Shown here: positions 26,906 to 35,205 of the stretch, one piece after another
Position numbering within the stretch: the first letter of the stretch is position 1
Layout: each line of letters begins with the position of its first letter
NCBI GenBank assembly: GCA_041916775.1
Contig: JAYRYZ010000014.1
Span: 62,001-126,000, forward strand
Reading direction: 5' to 3'
From: UBA2357 sp041916775
GTDB taxonomy: Bacteria > Pseudomonadota > Gammaproteobacteria > Burkholderiales > Rhodocyclaceae
DNA: 64,000 nt
Notes under the pieces: model-generated
Told to the model about the DNA's origin: nothing
The model's input: only the letters and a program-made list of their open reading frames with translations
The model's database searches: none
Program-made: the position numbers and the translations under genes

Positions 26906-27978
26906 GGACGCCGCTCGTGTGTGCCCGGCTCCGCGCGCACATGCACATGCCACAGTGCGCGGGCGCGCACCGCGAGCTTCTCGACCATGTGCAGCGCGCC
27001 GCCGAGCGGGTGCGTCTTGCGCCACGCGTGTCGGCCGAGCAGCGCTGTTCCGGTGGTGGATGCGCCGTCTGAGGGTGCTGCAGCGATGATGCGGTCGATG
27101 ACGGCGAAGAGGTGGTGTTCCTCCAGCACCCGCCGGCGCGCCTCCTCGATCAGCGGCAGGCGCGCCTGCCATGCGTTGTCCGCGATCGCCTCGCGGATGA
27201 TGCGGGCTGCGCCTTCCGGGTCGCGGATGTCGATGCGGATGAAGCTGCCCTCGGGGAAGTAGTCCGCGACGTTCGGCGCGCCGGCGTAAAAGGGCAGGCT
27301 GCGCGCGAGGAAGGCGTCGCTGAGCTTCTCGGTGAAGTGATGCAGACCGATGTGGTTCTCGACTGCGAGGTGGTAGCGGAAGGGCGCGAGCGCCTCGGCC
27401 TTGTCGTCCATCGGTGTGGCGCCGCGGCCGAACACCGCCATGTCGGGCAACAGTGCCCGCATCGCTGCGATGAAGGCGAAGCGCTGTGCGTGGTTGGTGT
27501 GCCACTGGCGCTTGGCGGAATAGACGGTCGAGATCCCGCGCGTCTTGTCGGCGTCGGCGGGGCCGGCGAGCAATGCGGCGCGACTCATCCACGACGCCTG
27601 GCCGCTGCCGTAGAACCAATGGTTGGCGGCCTGCTGATAGTGGCGCTGCGGGTGCGGCAGCGCCCAGGCGGGCTGGCTGGTGAGCACATGGCCGAACTGG
27701 GCGGCGAAACCACGCCCGTAGGTCTTGATCGCGGAGGGTTCGGTGGTGACGAGGATGGTGTTGCGCGCCGGGCAGCGCAGCGTCTCGCTGGCTTCGGCGC
27801 GGCGTTTGCCGGAAGCAGGCGGCACGTCGTCGTAGGCGACCAGCCAGTCGTAGTCGGTCGCGTCGCGGTCGAACAGGAACTGGCAGTTGCCCCAGCGTCC
27901 GTCTTCGGCCGGGAAGTAACGCCCCCACTCGCGTGCATCGAAGCGGTTGAGGAATTTGACGCGGTGTGGAGCATTCAT
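26902..27978 (-). CDS. GT10 (fucosyltransferase-like) glycosyltransferase
   Basis: Protein of 358 aa whose C-terminal half matches the GT10 fucosyltransferase domain: VENHIGLHHFTEKLSDAFLA, LPFYAGAPNVADYFPEGSF and the following IRIDIRD. The N-terminal half is less conserved but includes a TTEPSAIKTYG segment. GT10 enzymes transfer fucose from GDP-fucose onto LPS or N-glycans; the actual sugar here is unknown. The start at 27978 was selected over a longer frame to 28161 that overlaps the neighbour. It sits in the LPS operon, overlapping the ligase-like gene by 4 bp. Confidence 0.8.
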   Translation of the reverse strand: MNAPHRVKFLNRFDAREWGRYFPAEDGRWGNCQFLFDRDATDYDWLVAYDDVPPASGKRRAEASETLRCPARNTILVTTEPSAIKTYGRGFAAQFGHVLTSQPAWALPHPQRHYQQAANHWFYGSGQASWMSRAALLAGPADADKTRGISTVYSAKRQWHTNHAQRFAFIAAMRALLPDMAVFGRGATPMDDKAEALAPFRYHLAVENHIGLHHFTEKLSDAFLARSLPFYAGAPNVADYFPEGSFIRIDIRDPEGAARIIREAIADNAWQARLPLIEEARRRVLEEHHLFAVIDRIIAAAPSDGASTTGTALLGRHAWRKTHPLGGALHMVEKLAVRARALWHVHVRAEPGTHERRP

Positions 27979-28024
27979 CGTGTGCGAATTTCCTTGCGGG
28001 GGATGAGACGCGAAAATGGGAGCG

Positions 28025-29185
28025 TCATGGAGTGCCTCCCCAATTGCGTCCCCAATCGCGCGCCGCGAGCGCCTGAAGCAGCGCTTGCGCGAGACGGTCC
28101 TCGCTGAAGTGGTCTTCGAACAGGGCGCGCGCCGATGCACCGCGTGCGGCGAGCGTGGCATCGTCCTCTGCGAGCCAGCCGGCCAGCTGCCGGGCGAGCG
28201 CGTCCGGGTCGCCGGGCGGGGTCAAGGCGAGCGGGGCGTGGGCGTCGCCCGGGCGGAAGCGGGCGTCGAAGGCTGGGGTGTCGGCGGTGATCACCGGCCG
28301 GCCGACTGCGAGCGCCTGATAGACCTTGTTCGGCACCACCCGCAGTGCCTTGCCGCTGGTGCCGAAGATGCCCAGCACCACGTCGGCGCTGGCAATGCGT
28401 GCCCCCAGCTGCTCGATTGCGAGCCAGTCGTGGAAGCGGACTTGCACGCCCGGCGTTGCGAGCCCGCCCAGCTGCGCCTCGGCCGCGGCACGCTCCGGGC
28501 CGGCGCCGAGGAGCTCGAACGCGACCGGCGGGCCGGCGTAGCGCCGGATGGCCTCGACCACGGTGGGGATGCCATGCAGGCCGATGAAGGAGCCGAAGAA
28601 CAGCACCCGGCGCGGACCGGGCGTACGCGGCGTAGCCGGCGTCGGCAGGAAAAGCGATTCATCCGCCCCCACCGGCAGCACCACGATGCGCTCCGGCGCC
28701 ACGCCCAGCACCTCGGTGAAATAGCTGGCATGCCCCACCGTATCCGCGATCACGATCGCGGCCTGGTGGAACAGCGTCTGCTCGTGCTTCAGCAACTTCT
28801 GCGCCGCGCGGCTGGCGGCGGCGAACTTGGCGCGCTCATTGACCTGCTTGTCGTAGGCGCTGATGAGCGGGTCGAAGATCAAGGGGATGCCGCGCCTGCG
28901 GCAGAAACGCGTGGCCGCAGCCACGTCGCGCTGACGGAAGCTCGGCACCCACACCACGTCGACAGTGGGCAGGCCGCGCAGGCGGGCTTCGAGGTCGCCC
29001 AGCGCCGAGATGCCGGGGCGGAAGAACGCGAGCTGCGCGCCGATCCGCTCGAGCAGGCGATAAACGACCCGGTCGCGCGAATACACCTTGCCCGTCCGGT
29101 GGGCATGGCTCCACACCAGCACCCGCCGAGTGCTTGCGCCTTCAGCCTGCGGGTGCGCGAGGTGGATGTTCTGAGCGTGGTTCAT
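28025..29185 (-). CDS. GT4-family glycosyltransferase
   Basis: GT-B glycosyltransferase of 386 aa. Features include LVWSHAHRTGKVYSRDRVV at the N terminus, RVLFFGSFIGLHGIPTVVEA in the C-terminal domain and VVPNKVYQALAVGRPVITAD as the donor-site loop. It belongs to the family of small-chain GT4 enzymes in LPS or exopolysaccharide clusters. Its start at 29185 overlaps the stop of the ELM1-type gene (ATGA). A longer frame to 29383 lies within that gene and is rejected. Confidence 0.83.
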   Translation of the reverse strand: MNHAQNIHLAHPQAEGASTRRVLVWSHAHRTGKVYSRDRVVYRLLERIGAQLAFFRPGISALGDLEARLRGLPTVDVVWVPSFRQRDVAAATRFCRRRGIPLIFDPLISAYDKQVNERAKFAAASRAAQKLLKHEQTLFHQAAIVIADTVGHASYFTEVLGVAPERIVVLPVGADESLFLPTPATPRTPGPRRVLFFGSFIGLHGIPTVVEAIRRYAGPPVAFELLGAGPERAAAEAQLGGLATPGVQVRFHDWLAIEQLGARIASADVVLGIFGTSGKALRVVPNKVYQALAVGRPVITADTPAFDARFRPGDAHAPLALTPPGDPDALARQLAGWLAEDDATLAARGASARALFEDHFSEDRLAQALLQALAARDWGRNWGGTP

Positions 29186-30123
29186 GCGTGCTCCTGTCCG
29201 AGCAGGAATCGGGCGACCCGATCCGCCTCGGCGAGCGCGGGGTGGGTGGGGTGTGGTGGCTCGCCGGTGGCGGTGAGGCTGTCCAGCGTCGACACCAGGC
29301 CCGCCGTCTTGAGCCCTTCCAGGCCACGCGCGACGCGCGTGACCCGCGTCTGTGCGGGCAATTCTATCAGCCCGGTCGCGCAACCCGCGGTCAGCGATTC
29401 ATATACCATCGAGACGCTGTCGCCGGTGATCCAGCAGGTTTCGGTGCGCGCGAGCGTGGTCGCGAGCCAGCCGGGCGGGCACGCCTCCCAGGGGTGGTAG
29501 GCGCTGCCGAGGGTGGCAAGACGGCTGCGCAACGCCGTGGGTGTGCGCCGGGAATCGGTGACCAGGGCGTCGGGCCAGCGCACGCGCAACTGCTCGACGG
29601 CGGCGAGGACACGCGCGTCGTCCCAGGCGAAATGCCGGCTCTCGCCGCCGATGAGGATGGCCGCGCTGCCGGCGATCTTTTCAGCCGGGCGCATCGGGTT
29701 CAGCACCCCGCGGGTGCGCAGGATGTTGGGCCGCGCGGGGGCGGTGTCGTGCTCGGGAATCACGCACAGGTCGAAGAGCCTCAGGGGCAGCGAGGGGCGC
29801 ATCAGCACCACCAGGTGTCCGCCGCGCGCGCGCCGCGCGGCGAGGCCGGCAAGATGGGTGCGATGGCCGGCGACCACGATCCAGCGCGGATCGGGCAGGG
29901 CGGACGCGGCGGGCATGCGCCCCTGCAGCCAATGCAACAGGCTCGTCGCGGGCGCGGGCGTCTCCAGCCAGTGCGCTTCGAGCGGGGTGTGGCGCGCGAG
30001 GGCGGCGCGCAGGCCTTCGAGCTGGTTGCGATGCCCCGGCTTGCCGTCGCTGATCAGCCACAGCACCGCGGGGCGAGCTTGGCGAGAGGCAGTGGGCGTG
30101 GGCTGATCCGGCATGGCCGGCAT
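29182..30123 (-). CDS. ELM1/GtrOC1-family putative glycosyltransferase
   Basis: Protein of 313 aa of the DUF1022 (ELM1/GtrOC1) family. Signatures are WLISDGKPGHRNQLEGL near the N terminus, VAGHRTHLAGL, LIGGESRHFAWD and the GT-B-like ITGDSVSMVYESLTAG. Bacterial members sit in LPS core clusters and are thought to be glycosyltransferases; plant ELM1 acts in mitochondrial fission. The start at 30123 has an AGGTAGA ribosome site; 30114 is an alternative. It is the first gene of the minus-strand LPS operon, 27 bp after cobC, so it may share a transcript with the cob genes. Confidence 0.82.
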   Translation of the reverse strand: MPAMPDQPTPTASRQARPAVLWLISDGKPGHRNQLEGLRAALARHTPLEAHWLETPAPATSLLHWLQGRMPAASALPDPRWIVVAGHRTHLAGLAARRARGGHLVVLMRPSLPLRLFDLCVIPEHDTAPARPNILRTRGVLNPMRPAEKIAGSAAILIGGESRHFAWDDARVLAAVEQLRVRWPDALVTDSRRTPTALRSRLATLGSAYHPWEACPPGWLATTLARTETCWITGDSVSMVYESLTAGCATGLIELPAQTRVTRVARGLEGLKTAGLVSTLDSLTATGEPPHPTHPALAEADRVARFLLGQEHA

Positions 30124-30150
30124 TCTACCTGCCAGCCGGACGGGCGTGCT

Positions 30151-30720
30151 TCAGTGGTTGAACCACTTCAGCAAGGTGCCCCAGTCATGCACGTCGAGTC
30201 GCGACACCTTGCCGCAGGCGAAATCCAACCCCAGCCAGCGTGACTCCGGCAGGCCCAGCAGATGGCCGGCGATGACGCGCAACGGACCACCGTGCGCGAC
30301 CACCGCCACCGGCTGCTCCGTCGCATGTCGCTGCAGTTCCGCGAGCCAGTCCAGCACGCGCGCCGCCATCTCGCGTGGCGATTCGCCACCCGGCGCGCGA
30401 AACCCGAGCGGGTCCGCTGCCCAGTCGTCGATCGCGCTGCCGATGTCGTCGAATGCGCGCCCCTCCCAGTCGCCGAAGTGGATCTCCATCAGTCGGGCAT
30501 CGACCTGCGGCGTGCCGAGCGCCTCGGCGAGCAGGCGCGCCCGGGCGAGCGGGCTGGTGTGGAGCGCGACTGCGGCCGGCAGCCGCGCCCGCACATGCGC
30601 CGCCACCGCGTCGAGCGGCTCGGCAAGCCCCACGTCGCTTTGTCCGTAGCAGATACCGGCTGCGATTGCGGGGCGAGGGTGGCGGATCAGGTAGAGCTCC
30701 ATCGCTGCGCTCGTGATCAT
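30151..30720 (-). CDS. cobC: Alpha-ribazole phosphatase CobC (histidine phosphatase)
   Basis: Histidine-phosphatase-superfamily enzyme of 189 aa. Placement beside cobS and cobT points to dephosphorylation of alpha-ribazole phosphate or adenosylcobalamin phosphate. The catalytic motif reads LIRHPRPA rather than the usual RHGE; the phosphate-binding arginine and histidine remain, and the second histidine lies in VVAHGGPLRVI. The start at 30720 overlaps the cobS stop (TGATG); 30702 is an alternative beginning at MELYLIRHP. Confidence 0.85.
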   Translation of the reverse strand: MITSAAMELYLIRHPRPAIAAGICYGQSDVGLAEPLDAVAAHVRARLPAAVALHTSPLARARLLAEALGTPQVDARLMEIHFGDWEGRAFDDIGSAIDDWAADPLGFRAPGGESPREMAARVLDWLAELQRHATEQPVAVVAHGGPLRVIAGHLLGLPESRWLGLDFACGKVSRLDVHDWGTLLKWFNH

Positions 30721-31499
30721 CAAGCCAGCGCGCCGCGGCCCGCGGCCGCGAGCAGCGCGAGATAACAGGCGAGCTCGGTGGCCTGCTGGGTGGCACCGAG
30801 CAGGTCGCCGGTGTAGCCGCCCAGGCGACGCAGGAACATGCGTGCGGCCCAGATCGTGGTGATCGCGGTGAATGCCAGCACGAGTGCGATCTCGGCGGCA
30901 TCGAACAGCGCCAGCGGCGCGAGACCGAAGGCGCAGGCGATCGCGAGCTCGTGGCCTTCCAGGCGTCGTGCCAGCGGCTTGGACTTGGCGCTCTCGTCCT
31001 CGCGCACATACGGCAGCCAGTGGATGAGGCTGGTCGAGGCGAGGCGCGACAGCGCATGCGCGGCAAAGAGGGCGCTCACCACCGCGATCGCGCCCTCTTC
31101 CGCGAGTGCAATGAGCGCGCAGGCCTTGGCCGCAAGCATCAGCACGAGGCCGGCGGTGCCGTAGCTGCCGATGCGCGAGTCCTTCATGATCGTGAGCACC
31201 TGCGCCTTGTCCCAGCCGCCGCCGAGCCCGTCGCAGGCGTCGGCCCAGCCGTCCTCATGGAAGCAGCCGGTGGCGCGGATCGATACCGCCATCGACAGCA
31301 GCACCGCGAGCGAGGCCGGCAGGAACAGCGCGAAGCCGAGCCAGGCGGCAGCGGCGATCGTGGCCACCACCCAGCCCACCAGCGGGAAGAAGCGCGCCGA
31401 CTGGTTCAGCCGCTCCGGCGACCACGGCACCCAGGCGGGCACCGGCAGGCGGGTGAAGAAGCCGAGCGCGGTGAAGAAGAGTTCCAGCTGGTAGCGCAC
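30720..31499 (-). CDS. cobS: Adenosylcobinamide-GDP ribazoletransferase CobS
   Basis: Integral membrane enzyme of 259 aa that joins adenosylcobinamide-GDP and alpha-ribazole (phosphate), completing the nucleotide loop of cobalamin. The acidic motif FHEDGWADACDGLGGG and the KDSRIGSYGT segment are diagnostic. I prefer the GTG at 31499, preceded by AAGGG, giving the usual RYQLELFFTALGFFTRLP N terminus; a GTG at 31526 would overlap cobT by 20 bp. It lies between cobT and cobC. Confidence 0.93.
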   Translation of the reverse strand: MRYQLELFFTALGFFTRLPVPAWVPWSPERLNQSARFFPLVGWVVATIAAAAWLGFALFLPASLAVLLSMAVSIRATGCFHEDGWADACDGLGGGWDKAQVLTIMKDSRIGSYGTAGLVLMLAAKACALIALAEEGAIAVVSALFAAHALSRLASTSLIHWLPYVREDESAKSKPLARRLEGHELAIACAFGLAPLALFDAAEIALVLAFTAITTIWAARMFLRRLGGYTGDLLGATQQATELACYLALLAAAGRGALA

Positions 31500-31506
31500 G
31501 CCGGCT

Positions 31507-32550
31507 TCAACCCTTGTTGCTGACACCGGCGGACTCGAAGCTCGCCATCTGGTTGAGGAAGTTCACCGCGGCCTGGATGAGCGGATAGGCGAGCGCGGCG
31601 CCCGTGCCTTCGCCGAGGCGCAGGTCGAGGGCGATCAGCGGCTCGACGCCGAGGTGCTCGAGCTGCAGGCGGTGCCCCGGCTCCTGCGAGCGGTGGGCGA
31701 ACACGCAGTAGGGCAGGATGTTCGGCGCGAGGGCATGCGCGACCAGCAACGCAGCGGTGACGATGAAACCGTCGATGACCAGCAGCATGCGCCGCTCCGC
31801 CGCTCCCAGCATCGCGCCCGCCATGGTCGCGATCTCGAAGCCGCCGTACTCGGCGAGCACCGCGAGCGGCTCGCGCGGCACGCCACCGCGTTCGAGCGCC
31901 TGCGCCAGCAGCGCGCGCTTGCGGGCGAGCCCGGCGTCATCGAGGCCGGTGCCGCGGCCGGTGATGGTGGCGAGGTCCGCCCCGCGCCCGGCACCGATGA
32001 GGCAGTGGCTGACGAGCGAGGCCGAGGCGGTGTTGCCGATGCCCATCTCGCCGAAGCCCAGCAGATTGCAGCCGCCGTCGGCAAGCGCATGGGCGAGGGC
32101 GCGACCGCGTTCGATCGCGGCACGCGCGGTGTCCTGCGACATCGCCGGCGCCTCCAGATAGTTCGCGGTGCCGGGGCCGCAGCGGGCGTCGATCAGCCCG
32201 TCGCGGCGGCCGAAGTCGTGGGCCACGCCGCAATCGACGACGCTGAGCGCAAGGCCGACCTGGCGGCAGAACACGTTGATCGCGGCCCCGCCGGCGAGGA
32301 AATTCTCGACCATCTGCCAGGTCACGTCCTGCGGGAAGGCCGACACGCCGGCGCGCGCCGCGCCATGATCGCCGGCGAACACCATCAGCTGCGGATTGTT
32401 GATCTCGGGCGTCGTGCGTTGCTGCACCAAGCCGATCTGCAGGGCCAGTGCCTCAAGCCGCCCAAGCGCGCCAGGCGGCTTGGTCTTGTTGTCGATGCGG
32501 GATTGCAGTTCGGCGGCAAGCGCATTGTCGGGCGCGGGGATGGTGATCAT
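31507..32550 (-). CDS. cobT: NaMN:DMB phosphoribosyltransferase CobT
   Basis: Enzyme of 347 aa that activates 5,6-dimethylbenzimidazole by transferring ribose phosphate from nicotinate mononucleotide, making alpha-ribazole phosphate. Motifs are KTKPPGALGRLE, MVFAGDHGAARAGVSAFP, GFGEMGIGNTASAS and, near the C terminus, RLGEGTGAALA with the catalytic glutamate. Length matches the family. It is followed closely by cobS and preceded by a GGDEF-type gene 87 bp upstream. Confidence 0.95.
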   Translation of the reverse strand: MITIPAPDNALAAELQSRIDNKTKPPGALGRLEALALQIGLVQQRTTPEINNPQLMVFAGDHGAARAGVSAFPQDVTWQMVENFLAGGAAINVFCRQVGLALSVVDCGVAHDFGRRDGLIDARCGPGTANYLEAPAMSQDTARAAIERGRALAHALADGGCNLLGFGEMGIGNTASASLVSHCLIGAGRGADLATITGRGTGLDDAGLARKRALLAQALERGGVPREPLAVLAEYGGFEIATMAGAMLGAAERRMLLVIDGFIVTAALLVAHALAPNILPYCVFAHRSQEPGHRLQLEHLGVEPLIALDLRLGEGTGAALAYPLIQAAVNFLNQMASFESAGVSNKG

Positions 32551-32637
32551 CGTCGGGTGCGTGCTGGTGTTCGTAAGGGCGGCGAGTCTAGCACGCTGTC
32601 GTGATGCCGCTGTCGCAGGGGCGACAGCGGCGCAGGC

Positions 32638-34038
32638 TCACACGGTCGAGGTGTCCGGTGGCTGGCTCGCCGCGGCGGCCTCTCGGGCCTTGAAGAGGGC
32701 GCGGTCGACAGATTTCAGCAGTGTCTCCGCGTCCTGGCCGTTCTCGGGATAGCTGGCGCAACCGATATGTACCGTGATGCGCACCCGCTGCTCGCGGATC
32801 TTGAAGACGCGCGCAAGCTCGCGCGCGATGTTCTGGGTGACGCGGTCCATGTCGTCGATGGCGAACACGTCCTCGAGCACGATGACGAAGTCGTCTCCCG
32901 CGACACGGGCCACCGTGTCCTCGCTGCGACAGGCGCCGGTGAGGCGTTTTGCGATCGCGCTCAGCAATTCGTCGCCGCTGTCGCGACCGAGCTGGGCATT
33001 GATCGCGCGGAAATTCTCGACGTCGATCTGCAGTAGCGCGAGCTTGGCGTTGTGTCGCCGCGCCCGCGCGATGCCATGTTCGATGCGATCTGCGAGCAGG
33101 TGACGGTGAGCGAGCCCGGTGAGCGGGTCGTGCAGCTCCTCGGTGTCGGCCTGCGCCTGCAGGCGCTTGTTGGCCGTCTCGAGCTCGTGCTGGCCTTGCG
33201 CGACGCGATGCGACAGGCGCTGCTCGGAGATCTCCAGGGACTCCACTTGTTGCGCGAGCAACTGGTGCGACTCCTCGAGAGCATGGATTCTGGCGCGGGC
33301 GTGGTTTTGGCTGGCGCAGTTGAGCGCACTGGCGTGAAAAAGCGCGGCCAGCGCGAGTGCGGGCGATACGATCACCGGAAGGGGTTGAGGCGGCTGGAGT
33401 ACCCCGAAGCTCACCGCGGCTGCAAGGCCTGCTGCTGCCAGGATGAGCAGCCAGCCGAAGTGGAACGCGACCAGACCGCTGCGGCATTGCGCGCGGCGCA
33501 GCAAGCCAAGAAGAATCGAGCCGATCGAGAGCAGTGTCAGGTTGAGCAGCAAGCCACGCTCTGCATGCAATGCGCCGAGGAGGGCGAGCGTCGGCAGCGT
33601 GCAGGCGAGCCCGGCGAGCAAGCCGAAGAGCCGACTGGAGAGGAGGTCATTGCGCAGCGGGTCGACGAAGCTGCGCGCGAACAGCGCGCCGAAGGCGCTC
33701 ATCACGACCAGCCCGGAGGTGGTGAGCCCCCGCGCGGAAGCTTCGGGGAGCTGCAACCACAACTCACCGGTCACGCCCGCGACGAGCGCGAGGGTGCCAC
33801 CGAGCATCATCAGGTATTCGAGTTCGACCCGCCGCGGGTGCGCCACGACGCGCAGCAGGGTGAGAGCGCACAGGCCGATCAACAGCCCCAACAAGGCCGT
33901 AGCCCATGCCGAGGGCGGCAGCGCATGCATTGCCGGGTCTCCCTGAAGCTGTGCCGTGGCGGCTTGGCTGGCTCCGAGCAGCACGATTGCACCTGCAAGG
34001 CGCTTGTAGCCGGAAAGGGGGGCGTGGTCTGGTCTCAT
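32638..34038 (-). CDS. Membrane GGDEF protein with degenerate active site
   Basis: Protein of 466 aa: about seven to eight N-terminal transmembrane helices (about 10-235), a coiled coil (about 245-300) and a C-terminal GGDEF domain. The active-site signature reads A380-G-D-D-F384 instead of GGDEF, and the RxxD inhibitory site (R371-D374) is intact at the right spacing of five residues. The metal-binding aspartate of the LLQIDVENFRAIN strand is kept. It could be a weak diguanylate cyclase or a c-di-GMP receptor. Start chosen at 34038 (ATG); a GTG at 34107 would add 23 residues. It lies between cobU and cobT, which may be accidental. Confidence 0.8.
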   Translation of the reverse strand: MRPDHAPLSGYKRLAGAIVLLGASQAATAQLQGDPAMHALPPSAWATALLGLLIGLCALTLLRVVAHPRRVELEYLMMLGGTLALVAGVTGELWLQLPEASARGLTTSGLVVMSAFGALFARSFVDPLRNDLLSSRLFGLLAGLACTLPTLALLGALHAERGLLLNLTLLSIGSILLGLLRRAQCRSGLVAFHFGWLLILAAAGLAAAVSFGVLQPPQPLPVIVSPALALAALFHASALNCASQNHARARIHALEESHQLLAQQVESLEISEQRLSHRVAQGQHELETANKRLQAQADTEELHDPLTGLAHRHLLADRIEHGIARARRHNAKLALLQIDVENFRAINAQLGRDSGDELLSAIAKRLTGACRSEDTVARVAGDDFVIVLEDVFAIDDMDRVTQNIARELARVFKIREQRVRITVHIGCASYPENGQDAETLLKSVDRALFKAREAAAASQPPDTSTV

Positions 34039-34197
34039 TGCTTTTGTCGGTCCGCGCTGCGTTGGCTGCCGGGGCAGGCGGTGCTTCGCTTCCCGCAGGA
34101 TTCCCACGCTTCCATCTTAAGCCCGCGCGCAAGCGGCTGCGCGGCAATATTGCCTGAGTCCCCGATTCGTCGGGTCACTGGGGGATCGCAGGTGCGC

Positions 34198-34728
34198 CTA
34201 CTTCATCGCCAGTGGCAGGCCGGCCGCCACGAAACTGACCCGGTCGCACACGCTCGCGAGGGCTTGGTTGAGGCGTCCGGCTTCGTCACGAAAGCGCCGC
34301 CCGAGCGCGGACTCCGGCACCAGGCCGAGCCCGACTTCGTTGGCGACTAACAGGATCTCGCCCTCCAGTTGCGGCAGCAGGGCGAGGAGCGCCGCACGTT
34401 CGCGCGCCAGTGGCGAGGTCGTGTCATCTTCCGGCGCCGTGCCTTCGCCCAGCAGATTCGCGAGCCACAGCGTCAGGCAGTCGACGATGACGCAGCGCCC
34501 CGCGCCCGCCTCGGCGGCGAGCGTGGCGGCAAGCGTGCGCGGGCTCTCGACCGTGCGCCAGCCTGCCGGACGGTCGCGCCGATGACGAAGAATGCGGGCG
34601 TGCATCTCGTCGTCCAGCGCCTCGGCGGTGGCGATCACCGTCACCGGCAGGCGGCTTTCGGTGGCGAGTCGTTCGGCGTGGCGGCTCTTGCCGGAGCGGG
34701 CGCCGCCGAGGATGAGGTGAGTGCTCAT
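34198..34728 (-). CDS. cobU: Adenosylcobinamide kinase/guanylyltransferase CobU
   Basis: Bifunctional enzyme of 176 aa that phosphorylates adenosylcobinamide and transfers GMP to it, feeding CobS. The P-loop GGARSGKS (residues 8-15) and the C-terminal NEVGLGLVPESALGRRFRDE are diagnostic. It is divergent from the riboswitch-controlled btuB operon, and no riboswitch is visible on its own side. It leads the minus-strand cob genes, with a 159-bp gap before the GGDEF gene. Confidence 0.95.
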   Translation of the reverse strand: MSTHLILGGARSGKSRHAERLATESRLPVTVIATAEALDDEMHARILRHRRDRPAGWRTVESPRTLAATLAAEAGAGRCVIVDCLTLWLANLLGEGTAPEDDTTSPLARERAALLALLPQLEGEILLVANEVGLGLVPESALGRRFRDEAGRLNQALASVCDRVSFVAAGLPLAMK

Positions 34729-34786
34729 GTCGTGAACAGAATGGTGACGTGCAGGCTTCGCGATGGTGCGCGCGGGGTGAAAAGGC

Positions 34787-34792
34787 TATGAT
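34787..34792 (+). promoter_or_regulatory. Weak candidate -10 element for the btuB transcript
   Basis: TATGAT lies about 40 bp upstream of the riboswitch 5' boundary in the cobU-btuB gap. No good -35 element is visible at the normal distance. Its value rests mainly on position. Confidence 0.25.
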
Positions 34793-34830
34793 TCGCCCCG
34801 TGCGCCTTCATGGTGCGCAAAAAACTGTGT

Positions 34831-35058
34831 TCTGGTGCCCGAAGGCGACTCACGCCCGAGGGTTAAACGGGAAACAGGTGCGCGACGGCCGGAGCTTACT
34901 CCGATTGCGCAATGCCTGTGCTGCCCCCGCAACGGTAAGTGGACGCAAGACGCATCCTCGATGCCACTGGATCTCCGGATCCGGGAAGGCGATGCGTTGA
35001 GTCCGGCAGGTCGAGATCAGCCTGCCGGCACAGCCCACGAGCCCGGATACCGGCCTGG
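34831..35058 (+). promoter_or_regulatory. Cobalamin (AdoCbl-type) riboswitch
   Basis: All conserved blocks of the cobalamin riboswitch appear in order. GGTGCCCGAAGG starts at about 34834, TTAAACGGGAA is at 34863-34873, CTGCCCCCGCAACGGTAAG at 34921-34939, GCCACTGG at 34963-34970 and GGGAAGGCGATGCG from 34983. The B12-box-like 3' strand AGCCCGGATACCGGCCTGG is at 35040-35058. It lies in the 5' leader of btuB, 147 nt before the ATG. Binding of adenosylcobalamin normally shuts off translation or transcription of the downstream uptake genes. No T-tailed terminator is seen, so ribosome-site occlusion is more likely. Confidence 0.96.
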
Positions 35059-35101
35059 ACACCGATTGGCGAGATGTCGCGGGGTGGCGGCAAACGGGCT
35101 G

Positions 35102-35117
35102 GGTGCCTTCAGGCACC
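35102..35117 (+). other. Small hairpin between riboswitch and btuB
   Basis: GGTGCC (35102-35107) and GGCACC (35112-35117) form a perfect 6-bp stem with a TTCA loop, 44 nt after the riboswitch core and about 90 nt before btuB. It may be part of the expression platform. There is no T-run after it, so it is not an intrinsic terminator. Confidence 0.3.
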
Positions 35118-35205
35118 TCCGGACGACCTTCACCCCCTGCGTCTCGATTTGTTGATCGACCGGGACGGCGCGGGGACGCACCGTCAGGTCCAGGGAGTGT
35201 CATCC

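Noticed and set aside
25661..27928. A 755-aa fusion of a soluble region with the O-antigen-ligase-like protein
   Set aside because: The upstream part is an alternate frame of the GT10-like gene; the ATGA overlap at 26902-26905 shows two separate genes.
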